A stretch of 64,000 bases of DNA from Kitasatospora arboriphila. GTDB lineage: Bacteria > Actinomycetota > Actinomycetes > Mycobacteriales > Mycobacteriaceae. The DNA lies in assembly GCF_000717275.1 (NCBI RefSeq), contig NZ_JNYV01000011.1:62001-126000 (forward strand), given 5' to 3'. Position numbers and translations under genes: made by a program. The notes beneath the pieces are model-generated. The model saw nothing but the letters and a program-made list of their open reading frames with translations, was not told the DNA's origin and did not search any database. Positions 7,984-16,556 of this stretch are shown piece after piece (positions within the stretch are counted from its first letter, which is position 1; the number at the start of each line of letters is the position of its first letter).

Positions 7984-9345
7984 TCAGTGGGTCCTGGCCA
8001 GGGCGTCCGCCTGGCGGCGTGCCTCGCGGCGGTCCTTGATCACCGGAGCGCTCTCCTTGATCGACAGCAGGCACACCAGACTCACCGCCATCAGGGCTGC
8101 GGCGTAGAAGCCGACGGGGATCACACTGTCCGTTGCGCTCACCAGTCGGTTGGCGATCATCGGTGCGAAACCGCCGCCCAGCACCGCCCCGACCTGGAAG
8201 CCGATCCCGATCCCGCTGTAGCGCTGGCTGACCGGGAAGAGCTCGGCAAACGTGGTGAGGATTGGTCCGTAGACGAATCCGGTCAACGCGAACCCGATCG
8301 AGAGGACCGTGATGCAGGCGGTGAACGACCCGTTCTCGGTGACCCAGAAGAGATACGGCGCGAACAACAGTGCGGTGACCATGCCGAACCCGATCACGGG
8401 TTTGCGTCCGATTCGGTCGGACAGATAGCTGCCCAGTACGACGGTTGCGGCGTGGCACGCAAGGGCCACGGTGATTCCGAGGACAACCTCGGAGCGGACG
8501 AAGCCACGGCCGGGCGATGACTCGGTCAAGAACGAGAGCATGAACGTGAACAGCAGGAACGCATAGCAGTTCTGGCCGATGTTCATACCCGCCGCGAGTC
8601 CCACCCGCTTCCAGTTCTCCTTGACGACCGCGAGCGCCTTGGGGGCGTCGACGTCTTCTTCGGCCGTGGTCGCCACGAAATCGGGTGTCTCACTGATCTT
8701 CACCCGGGTCCAGATCCCGATCGCGAGCACCAGACCGCCGGCCAGGAACGGGATTCGCCAGCCCCACGCGATCACATCTTCCATGGGGAGCAGCAGCACG
8801 AGCGCGAACGACAGGTTGGCCAGGATTCCGCCGACCGGCGAGCCCAACGTGACAAAAGCGCCATAGAGTCCTCGGCGCTCGCGGGGTGCGTGTTCGGCGG
8901 CGAGCAGGGTGGCCCCGCCGATCTCGCCGCCTCGTGAGATGCCGTGCACCATGCGCAGGAATATCAGGATGATGGGTGCGGCCACACCGATGGCGTTGCT
9001 GTCGGGCAGGATGCCCATCACCAGAGTCGCCCCTCCCATCAAAAGGAAGGCAGTGGTCAGCGCGGTTCGTCGGCCGAATCTGTCACCGTAGTACCCGAAG
9101 ATCACCGCGCCGATAGGGGCCATGATGAACCCGACCGCGAACGTGGCGAAGCCGAGGAACGTGCCGAACCACGGGTCGTCGACGTTGAAGTACACCTTGT
9201 TGAACACCAGTGCGGTGGCGGTGCCGTAGATGGCGAAGTCGTAAAACTCCAGGATGGTTCCGGCGCCGGAGGCCACCCCGATGCGAGTGGCTCCTTCGCG
9301 GCGGTCTTCGCCGGCTCGTGCGACTGGATGATTTGTGGCCACCAT
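7984..9345 (-). CDS. MFS transporter, metabolite:H+ symporter (ShiA/ProP-like) family
   Basis: A 453-residue polytopic protein of about 12 helices. The family pattern is clear: GTILEFYDFAIYGTATALV in helix 1, YGDRFGRRTALTTAF in the first cytoplasmic loop, RMVHGISRGGEIGGATLLAA, and SDRIGRKPVIGFGM in the second half. MHS transporters take up carboxylates, shikimate, betaines and similar compounds with protons. The ATG has AGGAG about 8 nt upstream. It lies 214 bp downstream of the 3-hydroxyacyl-CoA dehydrogenase gene on the same strand and may import the substrate of that cluster; this is inference. It is convergent with the PBP-like gene. Confidence 0.9.
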   Translation of the reverse strand: MVATNHPVARAGEDRREGATRIGVASGAGTILEFYDFAIYGTATALVFNKVYFNVDDPWFGTFLGFATFAVGFIMAPIGAVIFGYYGDRFGRRTALTTAFLLMGGATLVMGILPDSNAIGVAAPIILIFLRMVHGISRGGEIGGATLLAAEHAPRERRGLYGAFVTLGSPVGGILANLSFALVLLLPMEDVIAWGWRIPFLAGGLVLAIGIWTRVKISETPDFVATTAEEDVDAPKALAVVKENWKRVGLAAGMNIGQNCYAFLLFTFMLSFLTESSPGRGFVRSEVVLGITVALACHAATVVLGSYLSDRIGRKPVIGFGMVTALLFAPYLFWVTENGSFTACITVLSIGFALTGFVYGPILTTFAELFPVSQRYSGIGIGFQVGAVLGGGFAPMIANRLVSATDSVIPVGFYAAALMAVSLVCLLSIKESAPVIKDRREARRQADALARTH

Positions 9346-9559
9346 GTCTATGCTCCTCGTGACAGATGAAAAGTGCCGGGTCTGGCGAACATGCCAGGGT
9401 CCGGGTCTGGCGGATGGATCGATGATGCGCGCATCTCGGCGCGCTGCGAATAGGGAAAAGCCTTACTGCGCAGCCACCTTGGCTGCGACCTCGGGCCATC
9501 AGGGCAGCGTCGAGCGCAACGCCGGGCAGGCGCTGTCCTGAGAGTTGCTGTGTGCTCGG

Positions 9560-10549
9560 CTAAGTCGCGGGAACGAGGTCTCCGTAGCGCGGGAGTTCAC
9601 CCAGTGCGTCGAGGATGCGGGCGAACTCGGCGGTCCGGCGGGCCTGGTACTCGTCGACGGTGAGCGGGTCAAAAGTATAGAATCCCTGCCCGTCGGAGAT
9701 GCCTCGACGACCGGATGCCATGTTCGATTCGACGAGCTCTGCAGGCGAGAATCGTTCGCCCAGTTCGCCTCTCAAGTAGTTCGACGCGTGGTACAAGATG
9801 TCGCACCCACCCCAGTCGATGAACTCGAGGAGCCCCAGAACCGAGAAGCGGGCACCGAAACCGATTCGCACCGCACGGTCGATGTCTTCGGCACTGGCAA
9901 CACCTTCGGCCACCATCCTGGCTGCCTCGTTCATCACCAACGCCTGCAGGCGCGGCACGATGTAGCCAGGAGAAGGTGAGCAGGTCACCGGGGTCTTGCC
10001 GATGGCGATCATCAGTTCCCGTGTGGCCTCGACCGCCAGCTCGCTCGTGTGGACGCCGGCGCTGATCTCCACCAGGGGGATGAGGTCGGCGGGATTGAGC
10101 CAGTGTGCGTTCAGGAATCGCTCTGGGTGGGAGACGAACTCGTAGAGGTCGGTCACTAGGAAGCTAGACGTCGTGGAGGCGATCGGTACATCGTCTTCGA
10201 CGGTGTTCTCGATCCACGACAGCGCAACGCGTTTGACCTCCATGATCTCCGGGACGGCCTCGAACACCAGCTGGGCAGAAGACATCGAGGTCAGGGCGTC
10301 CGGAGCCGACACGACCGTGACCCGATCGATTACTTCTTCCAGGTCTGTGGGGTGCAAGAGCCCGAGGATGACCTTTCGCTCCAGCATGGAGCGGATCGAC
10401 GCCTCCACCGCCTGCAGGTACGACCCTGTGCCGTCGCCGCGGTCACGGAGGTCCACGACGGACACCGCGACGTGTCCGAACGCGAGCGCCGCCGCGATTC
10501 CCTGGCCCATGCGCCCGGCGCCCACTATCGCGACATTCGAAATGGTCAC
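9560..10549 (-). CDS. 3-hydroxyacyl-CoA dehydrogenase family protein
   Basis: A 329-residue NAD-dependent dehydrogenase. The Rossmann loop VGAGRMGQGIAAALA is at the N-terminus, and the family block VSHPERFLNAHWLNPADLIP carries the catalytic His. The C-terminal helical domain follows (CSPSPGYIVPRLQALVMNEA). The GTG start overlaps the stop of the upstream opine-dehydrogenase-like gene as GTGA, so the two are translationally coupled. The order and size resemble L-carnitine or 3-hydroxybutyryl-CoA dehydrogenases; the substrate cannot be named. Confidence 0.87.
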   Translation of the reverse strand: MTISNVAIVGAGRMGQGIAAALAFGHVAVSVVDLRDRGDGTGSYLQAVEASIRSMLERKVILGLLHPTDLEEVIDRVTVVSAPDALTSMSSAQLVFEAVPEIMEVKRVALSWIENTVEDDVPIASTTSSFLVTDLYEFVSHPERFLNAHWLNPADLIPLVEISAGVHTSELAVEATRELMIAIGKTPVTCSPSPGYIVPRLQALVMNEAARMVAEGVASAEDIDRAVRIGFGARFSVLGLLEFIDWGGCDILYHASNYLRGELGERFSPAELVESNMASGRRGISDGQGFYTFDPLTVDEYQARRTAEFARILDALGELPRYGDLVPAT

Positions 10550-11646
10550 CGAGAGAATCCGTTCCGCAGGAAGTCCGACATCGAGTCGCGATCGAGGTCG
10601 GACAGGCCGAGCGCCTCGAGCGTGCGGCCACCGGTGCCGGTGGCGCGTCCGGTGATCGCACCCGCGAGGGCGAGCAGGCCGTCGGCGACCGGTGTGGGCA
10701 CCGATGCCCAGTGGCCGACCGACGACAGCAGGGCCAGCCCGATCTCCACGTCTTCGGTCATGTAGCGATGCGTGTGCAAATCGATCTTCTCGCGCCAATC
10801 CCCACTGTCCGTGAGCTTTTCGTGTGCCGCATTTCCGTACATCCACTCGTCGCCGTCGGCCGAATAGTGGTCCGCGAGAGGGAAATGTGGGGCCGAGTAA
10901 CCCAGGGCGCGTCGTACCGCGATGCGCTCTGCATCCAGTGCCGATGTGACCCTGCGGATCGAATCCTGAGTGCCCTCGTTGTGGATGTCCCAGGCCGGGA
11001 AATGTTCCAATGGGCCGGCATTCATGAGGATCAGCGGTGGATGGATGATCGGCCCGGCATTCATGAGCGCTCCGCTGAGTGCGTCCTCGACTCGTTCCAC
11101 CGAAGGGTAGACCTCGGTCAAGGTGGCAAGTGCCCGGTCGGTGTGGCGTGCCGGGAACACCCCGGTGGGTAGACGGGTGGCATACCCGCTCACGACCACC
11201 CTGGACTCGCCGTACTTGCGGGCGAGGTAGGGGAGCGTGCCGGTCTCCGCGAAGGCAACGTCGGCCGGATTTCCCGAATCATGCAGTGCGCGAGCAAAGA
11301 TGAACGAGCCGAAGCTACCTGGCGGCAGGTACACGACCTGCCCGTCCTGCAGATGTGGGGCTAGGGCGGTGGCGAGATCATCATGTGCGAAAGCGGGTAT
11401 CGGGATGACGATCACATCGGCCGCGGCGACCGCATCACGGAGATCGGAAGTCACCGATATGCCGCCACCGTCGACCGTAATCCGACGTGCCCCGCGATGG
11501 TCTTTGATGTCGAGGTGACCCACCGACGTGAGGGCGTCGAAAGCACTCTGCTCCCGGCGCCACCACGTCACATGGTGATCGTTCTCGGTCAGCTCCGCAG
11601 CCGCGGCATAGGCGCCGTGGCCACCACCGATGACACAAACCTTCAT
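10546..11646 (-). CDS. NAD/NADP octopine/nopaline (opine) dehydrogenase family protein
   Basis: A 366-residue oxidoreductase starting MKVCVIGGGHGAYAAAAELT, a classic dinucleotide-binding loop. The C-terminal opine dehydrogenase domain contains ALMNAGPIIHPPLILMNAG with the conserved His. Opine dehydrogenases join or split an amino acid and a 2-oxo acid through a secondary amine. The start has GAGGA about 8 nt upstream. It is the first gene of the cluster and is divergent from an AsnC-type regulator. The closest known enzymes act in tumour or invertebrate opine metabolism; an actinobacterial substrate is unknown. Confidence 0.83.
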   Translation of the reverse strand: MKVCVIGGGHGAYAAAAELTENDHHVTWWRREQSAFDALTSVGHLDIKDHRGARRITVDGGGISVTSDLRDAVAAADVIVIPIPAFAHDDLATALAPHLQDGQVVYLPPGSFGSFIFARALHDSGNPADVAFAETGTLPYLARKYGESRVVVSGYATRLPTGVFPARHTDRALATLTEVYPSVERVEDALSGALMNAGPIIHPPLILMNAGPLEHFPAWDIHNEGTQDSIRRVTSALDAERIAVRRALGYSAPHFPLADHYSADGDEWMYGNAAHEKLTDSGDWREKIDLHTHRYMTEDVEIGLALLSSVGHWASVPTPVADGLLALAGAITGRATGTGGRTLEALGLSDLDRDSMSDFLRNGFSR

Positions 11647-11762
11647 ACCCGTTCCTCGTCTCTCATCGTGCCGCTCGCGCGGCTCCAATTGCGATGCGAG
11701 AAAACTACAATCGCGACCCGTCGGCGTCTCGGCTCCGGCGTCGACTGAAAAATTTCGCTGTC

Positions 11763-12767
11763 ATGTTGCACGATTGTGCTGTGACCGACGACATCGATGA
11801 TCAGATCGTGCATGCGCTGCAGGTGGCGCCGCGCGCGCCGTGGGGAGCCGTCGGGGACGTACTCGGAATCAGTGCGGCAACCGCCTCGCGGCGGTGGGAC
11901 CGCCTGGTGGAGAACGGGCTCGCATGGATAGTGACGTACCCGGGGGGTGCGTACCTCGACAAGTGCTGCAGCGCATTTGTGGAAGTACACACCGCGGCGC
12001 GCCCGAAAGGTCTACTCGACGAACTGATCCGGGATCGTCACGTGGCGACCATCCAACGCACTGCCGGCGACAGCGACCTGCTGTTGACGGTGATGGTGCC
12101 CGACCTCGGTTTCCTCGGCGACTGGGTTCAGCGGCTGGCAGATACCGATGGTTCGGCCCGGACCCGTACCCGCGTGGTCATGCGTGTGCACGGGGAGAGC
12201 GAGCGTTGGCGGGTGCACGCGCTGTCGGACACCCAAGAGGCGGCGCTGGCCCAGTACCGACCTGCGCCCGTGCCGATGACACACGAGCCGGACGAGGCGG
12301 ACCTGGAACTGATGGCTGCCCTGGCCACCGACGGCCGCCGATCCGCCGTCGACCTCGCCAACCTCACCGGACTCAGTGCCCCGACCGTCCGGAGGCGGTT
12401 GACCCGGCTGATGGCCGAGAGAATCCTGTCGATCCGCTGCGAGGTGGCGCATGCCTACAGCGCGTGGCCGGTGACCGCCAACGTCTGGGCCCGCGGGAAC
12501 TCACGCGCCCTCGACACTCTGGTCGAGTCGCTCGACGCCTTTCCTCAGGTACGCGTCTGCTGCGAGGTGACCGGGACCGCAAACGTGATCATGACCGTGT
12601 GGCTGCACCACATCAGTGAGCTGTCGCAGTTCGAACACGAACTGGAGCGACGGGTGCCGGGGCTGACAGTGGTGGACCGGTCTGTCACGCTCGAGACCTC
12701 CAAGAGACTCGGCTCCGTGCTCGACCGTGACGGGCGCCGGATCGGGTCCGTACCAGTGGTGTTGTGA
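11763..12767 (+). CDS. Lrp/AsnC family regulator with two AsnC-type modules
   Basis: This 334-residue protein has two tandem AsnC-type units. Each has a winged HTH: DDIDDQIVHALQVAPRAPWG with SAATASRRWDRLVENGL, and DEADLELMAALATDGRRSAV with SAPTVRRRLTRLMAERIL. Each is followed by an effector-type region (TAGDSDLLLTVMV; EVTGTANVIMTVWL). Ordinary Lrp/AsnC proteins are about 150 residues with one unit. The start is uncertain: ATG 11763 and GTG 11781 both lack a clear ribosome site, and an earlier ATG at 11694 would leave only 47 bp for two divergent promoters. It probably controls the opine-dehydrogenase cluster. Confidence 0.8.
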   Translation: MLHDCAVTDDIDDQIVHALQVAPRAPWGAVGDVLGISAATASRRWDRLVENGLAWIVTYPGGAYLDKCCSAFVEVHTAARPKGLLDELIRDRHVATIQRTAGDSDLLLTVMVPDLGFLGDWVQRLADTDGSARTRTRVVMRVHGESERWRVHALSDTQEAALAQYRPAPVPMTHEPDEADLELMAALATDGRRSAVDLANLTGLSAPTVRRRLTRLMAERILSIRCEVAHAYSAWPVTANVWARGNSRALDTLVESLDAFPQVRVCCEVTGTANVIMTVWLHHISELSQFEHELERRVPGLTVVDRSVTLETSKRLGSVLDRDGRRIGSVPVVL

Positions 12768-12814
12768 CCCTGCCACCACCGCACACCGCACACCGCAGAC
12801 CGCACGGCGAGCGA

Positions 12815-12831
12815 GAGCGCCGAACGCGCTC
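12815..12831. terminator. GC hairpin between convergent genes
   Basis: GAGCGC - CGAAC - GCGCTC forms a compact 6-bp stem with a 5-nt loop, 47 nt after the AsnC-type stop. An alternative outer stem GCGAGCG/CGCTCGC is also possible. There is no T-tract, so efficiency is doubtful. Confidence 0.4.
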
Positions 12832-12840
12832 GCGCCGGTC

Positions 12841-14211
12841 CTACATGTTCAGATATCGCGGGTTGGCCACCATCAGACGATCAGTCACAGCGGCGCGTGT
12901 GGCGGCGACGACGGCCGGGTCGTCGGCGCCGATCGACCCGGAGCGGATCGCCAGGGCCAACTCGGCCTCGGTGTCGAAGCCGAGGTCAGAGAGGCGACTG
13001 CGCCGGCGTTGCTGCTGGACGCCCCCGTATGTCAATTCACGCTCGACGATGTCGAGCACATTGGCGGCGACGCGGGCCTGGAATGCGAGAGCCGGGTCGG
13101 AGGCGGTCATCACGGACGCGCGGAGGAACTCGGTGACCGCACCGACGAGTTCCGGGGTGGTCGGTCTGCCGTGTAACTCGGTCCACGGCAGTTCGGTCAA
13201 CTCGGTCGGAGCGGGGTCGGCCGGGTGACCGAGGGCGAGCAACAGGTCGTGCTCCTGCTCGCAGACCCGCCGGCCGATGGCAGCGAGTTCCACCGACCGG
13301 ACTTCGCCCGACAGGTGTCGCTGCGCCATCTGGGCGCAACCGATACCCCACCATGCCGTGCGGTAGATCTGCCACCAGCGAACCGCGTCCGTGTCGGGCC
13401 GCGACCCGCTGATCTCGGCATAACCGTCCAGCAGCTCGTCGATCGAACCGAAACCACCGACCTCGGGTTCGGTACCGAAGCGCCAGCACTTGACCAGAAG
13501 CCAGCCCAGGTCTTCCCTGGGGTCGCCGATGTGGGTGAGCTCCCAGTCCAGGACGGCGGCCAGCCCTCCTTCGTCGACGATCAGGTTGCCGTTGCGGAAG
13601 TCACCGTGCACCACTGCTTCCACGACCGATTCGGGTTGGTGGGCGGCCAGCCACGCCAACGCGATCTCGGTGACGGCCGACGGTGTGTCCAGGTCGAGGT
13701 AGAGGGTGCGCAGATGGTCGAGATCCGCGGTCGGGGCACTGCGCAAGGCCGGCACCGAGCCGAGCGGGATGGAATGGATCCGGGCAAGCGTCCGACCGAG
13801 CTCCGATGCCATCGAGGTGCGGGCGTCGGCATAGCGGTTGTCGCGCAGGATCTTCCGCGGAATGGTCTCGCCGTCGATGTGGTCCGCGATCAGGTACGGT
13901 GCGCCCAGTGCTTCACCGTCATCGGCGTAGTCCACCACCCGAGGTACCGGCACGCCGGCAGCGTGCGCGGCCGCGATGGCCTCGGCCTCCCTCGTCATAC
14001 CCATCGGGCCGTGGCCACCACCGGGTTGACGACGCAGCACCATTCGCTGCACATGCGCGCCGTGGTGTGCCTCGAACGACCACGTCTCACTGTTCGCCCC
14101 GGCCGTCAGTCGCTGCAGCTGCTCGATCCGGACCGGTTGGCCGAGAACAGCTGTCAGTCGTTCGGTGAGGCGTGACCCGATGTCGTCGGTGCCGGGTTCC
14201 ATCGGATTCAC
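12841..14211 (-). CDS. Aminoglycoside-phosphotransferase-like kinase (ACAD10/11- and LvaA-like)
   Basis: A 456-residue kinase-fold protein with RLTAGANSETWSFEA near the N-terminus, VVHGDFRNGNLIVDEG (catalytic loop HGDxxxxN) and VLDWELTHIGDPREDLGWLL (metal-binding D). About 100 extra C-terminal residues follow the APH fold. The GTG start overlaps the acyl-CoA dehydrogenase stop as GTGA; an ATG nine bases later is an alternative. Such kinases paired with acyl-CoA dehydrogenases include human ACAD10/11 and LvaA of P. putida, which phosphorylate 4-hydroxyacyl-CoA in 4-hydroxy-acid breakdown. That role here is inference from pairing and fold. Confidence 0.82.
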   Translation of the reverse strand: MNPMEPGTDDIGSRLTERLTAVLGQPVRIEQLQRLTAGANSETWSFEAHHGAHVQRMVLRRQPGGGHGPMGMTREAEAIAAAHAAGVPVPRVVDYADDGEALGAPYLIADHIDGETIPRKILRDNRYADARTSMASELGRTLARIHSIPLGSVPALRSAPTADLDHLRTLYLDLDTPSAVTEIALAWLAAHQPESVVEAVVHGDFRNGNLIVDEGGLAAVLDWELTHIGDPREDLGWLLVKCWRFGTEPEVGGFGSIDELLDGYAEISGSRPDTDAVRWWQIYRTAWWGIGCAQMAQRHLSGEVRSVELAAIGRRVCEQEHDLLLALGHPADPAPTELTELPWTELHGRPTTPELVGAVTEFLRASVMTASDPALAFQARVAANVLDIVERELTYGGVQQQRRRSRLSDLGFDTEAELALAIRSGSIGADDPAVVAATRAAVTDRLMVANPRYLNM

Positions 14212-15479
14212 GTCTTCTTGTCGGTCTTGATCTTGTCGGGTCCGGCGAATCCGAACAGGTAGCCGGCCACCTTGCGGATCTGAACCTCTTCGGAGCCTTC
14301 GGTGATCCGGTACCGACGGTGGTGTCGATAGATGTGTTCGAACGGCATGTGGCGGGTGTATCCCATTCCCCCGTGCACCTGGATGGCGCGATCGGCGGCG
14401 TCGCAGACCAGCCTGTTGGCCCGGTAATTGCACATCGACACCTTGTCGCTGATCTGCATGTGCGGCAATCGGTCCAGCTCCCAGGCAGTCTTGCGGACGA
14501 GGCCGCGAACCATCTCGGCCTCGGTGTGCAGTTCGACGAGTGGGAACTGGATGGCCTGCCTGCTCGACAGCGGAGCGCCGAACGTGATCCGCTTGCGCGC
14601 GTACTCCACGCTGCGGTCGATGCAGTACTGAGCCGCACCGACTCCGGAGGCGGCCTGCCGGATCCGATTCTCGTGGACAAACGTCTGCGCGACCGCAAGG
14701 CCTTCGCCTTCGGCACCGAAGATCGCCGAATTCGGTACCCGCACATCACTGATGGTGACCTCGGCGTGGTCTGTGGGCATGTTGAACGTCCACCACTGGA
14801 AATCGACGGAGAAGCCGGGCAGTTCGGTGGGAACGAAGAATGCCGTGATGCCGCGGGCATCGCCGTCTTTGCCCGAGGTGCGCGCGAACACCACATCGTG
14901 GGTGGCGTTGTGCATACCGGAGTTGAATCGCTTGCCGCCGTTGATGACCCAGTCGTCACCATCGCGCCGGGCGGTGGTCTCCATCCACGTGGCGTCGCTC
15001 CCGTGGTCGGGTTCGGTGAGACCGAAGCCGATGCGGGCCTCCCCGCAGATCATGGGTTCGAGGAACTCCTCACGCTGCTCAGGGGTGCCGAACTGCATCA
15101 ACATGTGGGCGAACGGGAAGTTCCCGACGATGGACGACTCGTTCTGCAGGTCGTTGTGCAGACCCAAACCCTTGTGTGCCAGATGTTCCCGGATGACGGC
15201 CATGTCGAAGTTCGAGCCGTCACGACCACCGACCTCGGCGGGCAGCGCATACCGCAGCCAGCCGGCGTCATCTGCGAGCCGATGCATCTGGCCGAGGAGC
15301 TCTTCCCACTCCCGGCGGGGCACCCCACCGCCCTCGAAATCCGTGCGTGCGTACTCGCGCCGATGGTCGAAGAACCGCATGTTGTCGTCGGCCTCTTGCA
15401 GAGGCTTGATCTCCGCCTCGATGAACTCGTCGATCTCCCTGAGTGTCTGCGTGATCGATTCGGGCAGGTCGAAATCCAC
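14208..15479 (-). CDS. Acyl-CoA dehydrogenase family protein
   Basis: A 423-residue flavoenzyme of the ACAD fold. Visible blocks are FGLTEPDHGSDATWMETTAR (FAD/substrate loop), INGGKRFNSGMHNATHDVVF, the helical segment VHENRIRQAASGVGAAQYCI, and the C-terminal IQVHGGMGYTRHMPFEHIYR. This C-terminal block is typical of ACAD10/11-like enzymes and of larger-substrate ACADs. It is the third gene of the CoA-ligase - cyclase - ACAD - kinase operon and precedes the kinase with a 4-nt overlap. FAD-dependent alpha,beta-dehydrogenation, or the related step on a phosphorylated acyl-CoA, is expected. Confidence 0.9.
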   Translation of the reverse strand: MDFDLPESITQTLREIDEFIEAEIKPLQEADDNMRFFDHRREYARTDFEGGGVPRREWEELLGQMHRLADDAGWLRYALPAEVGGRDGSNFDMAVIREHLAHKGLGLHNDLQNESSIVGNFPFAHMLMQFGTPEQREEFLEPMICGEARIGFGLTEPDHGSDATWMETTARRDGDDWVINGGKRFNSGMHNATHDVVFARTSGKDGDARGITAFFVPTELPGFSVDFQWWTFNMPTDHAEVTISDVRVPNSAIFGAEGEGLAVAQTFVHENRIRQAASGVGAAQYCIDRSVEYARKRITFGAPLSSRQAIQFPLVELHTEAEMVRGLVRKTAWELDRLPHMQISDKVSMCNYRANRLVCDAADRAIQVHGGMGYTRHMPFEHIYRHHRRYRITEGSEEVQIRKVAGYLFGFAGPDKIKTDKKT

Positions 15480-15513
15480 TGAATTGTCCTTGCTGATCGG
15501 TGAGTGTGGGCGG

Positions 15514-16530
15514 TTACAGGATCGCGATGGGGTTCAACGGCGAGCCGACGGCATTGGTGACGTTCAGCGGCGGGGCGGACAAGAAGAACTCGTAGCGGCC
15601 CTCGGCTGCACATACCTCGGCGAGGTCGTCGAGCCACCACACCTCACCCAAGGTGAGTCCGAGGTCGCGGATCAACCGGATGTGCAGTGGATACAGTCGG
15701 TCGCTCGGGTCCTCGGCGGGCTCGACCTCGGTGGCGATGTTGTCCAGTGCCACGGCGGCGATCTCCTTACGGTGTATCCACTCCACGCAGTCGCGTCCGA
15801 GCCCGGGCGATCCGGCCGTCCAGAACTCGGATTTGTCTGCAAGCGAATAGAACCAGGGAACATGCCCGGTGCGTAGCAGCAAGATGTCGCCGGTGCCCAC
15901 CGTGACCTCTTGCTCGGCGGCACAGGCGTCGAGGTCGCCGGGGGTGATCGCGACCCCGGGTTCCAGCCGGTCGGCGCCCTGCCACCGGGCGAGGTCGAGC
16001 AGGACACCGCGGCCGGCGAGGGAGGTCTTCAGCTGATGGATGGAGTTCCGGCCCGCACCGCCACCGGACTCGGTGTTCCCGATCCAGTAGCCGTTGTACA
16101 TGACGTCGTCAGAACAGATGTGCGCCAGGCTGTCCCACTGGGTGCTGCCCTGCAGTGGCATGAAGATGTAGTCGTCGGCGCCCTGGATGCGGGGCGCGAT
16201 CAGTTGGAGCTGTGAGCCGACCGTGAAGTCGGCGCCGGTGTAGCCGAACAGGTGCACCACCCCGGGCCGACTCGGGTGGACCGGGCCGGAAGCGTCCAGT
16301 GGGATTGCGCAACTGACCGTCTGTCCCGTACGAATCAGCGCCGCAGCGGCTTTGACCATGTCCGGGGTGATGAAGTTGGCGGTTCCGCGCTGATCGTCCT
16401 CGCCCCAGCGGCCCCAGTTGTTGGGCTGTGAGGTGTTGACGTAACCAACGCGCTTGCCCTTCTCGTCGACGGTGTAGTCCGGCGGGGTCCAGGCCAGTGA
16501 CCAGTTGCCGCCGTCTTGTGTGCGTCCCAT
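15514..16530 (-). CDS. Cyclase family protein (kynurenine-formamidase-like hydrolase)
   Basis: A 338-residue member of the putative-cyclase superfamily. The metal-site region reads FMPLQGSTQWDSLAHICSDD, matching the GTQWDxLAH variant of the HxGTHxDxxxH motif. It also has the N-terminal NNWGRWGEDDQRGTANFITP, a feature of this subfamily. These are metal-dependent hydrolases that open amides, lactones or related rings. The ATG has AGGAG 5 nt upstream. It lies between the CoA ligase and the dehydrogenase genes on the same strand, so it probably acts on a ring or ester in the same pathway. Confidence 0.85.
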   Translation of the reverse strand: MGRTQDGGNWSLAWTPPDYTVDEKGKRVGYVNTSQPNNWGRWGEDDQRGTANFITPDMVKAAAALIRTGQTVSCAIPLDASGPVHPSRPGVVHLFGYTGADFTVGSQLQLIAPRIQGADDYIFMPLQGSTQWDSLAHICSDDVMYNGYWIGNTESGGGAGRNSIHQLKTSLAGRGVLLDLARWQGADRLEPGVAITPGDLDACAAEQEVTVGTGDILLLRTGHVPWFYSLADKSEFWTAGSPGLGRDCVEWIHRKEIAAVALDNIATEVEPAEDPSDRLYPLHIRLIRDLGLTLGEVWWLDDLAEVCAAEGRYEFFLSAPPLNVTNAVGSPLNPIAIL

Positions 16531-16556
16531 GGTTCTCCTGTCGGGTCGTGAGATGT

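Noticed and set aside
9346..9559. Possible gene remnant in the gap between the transporter and the 3-hydroxyacyl-CoA dehydrogenase (a short WPEVAAKVAAQ-like end)
   Set aside because: Only about 11 residues, interrupted upstream by a stop, and no family could be recognised.
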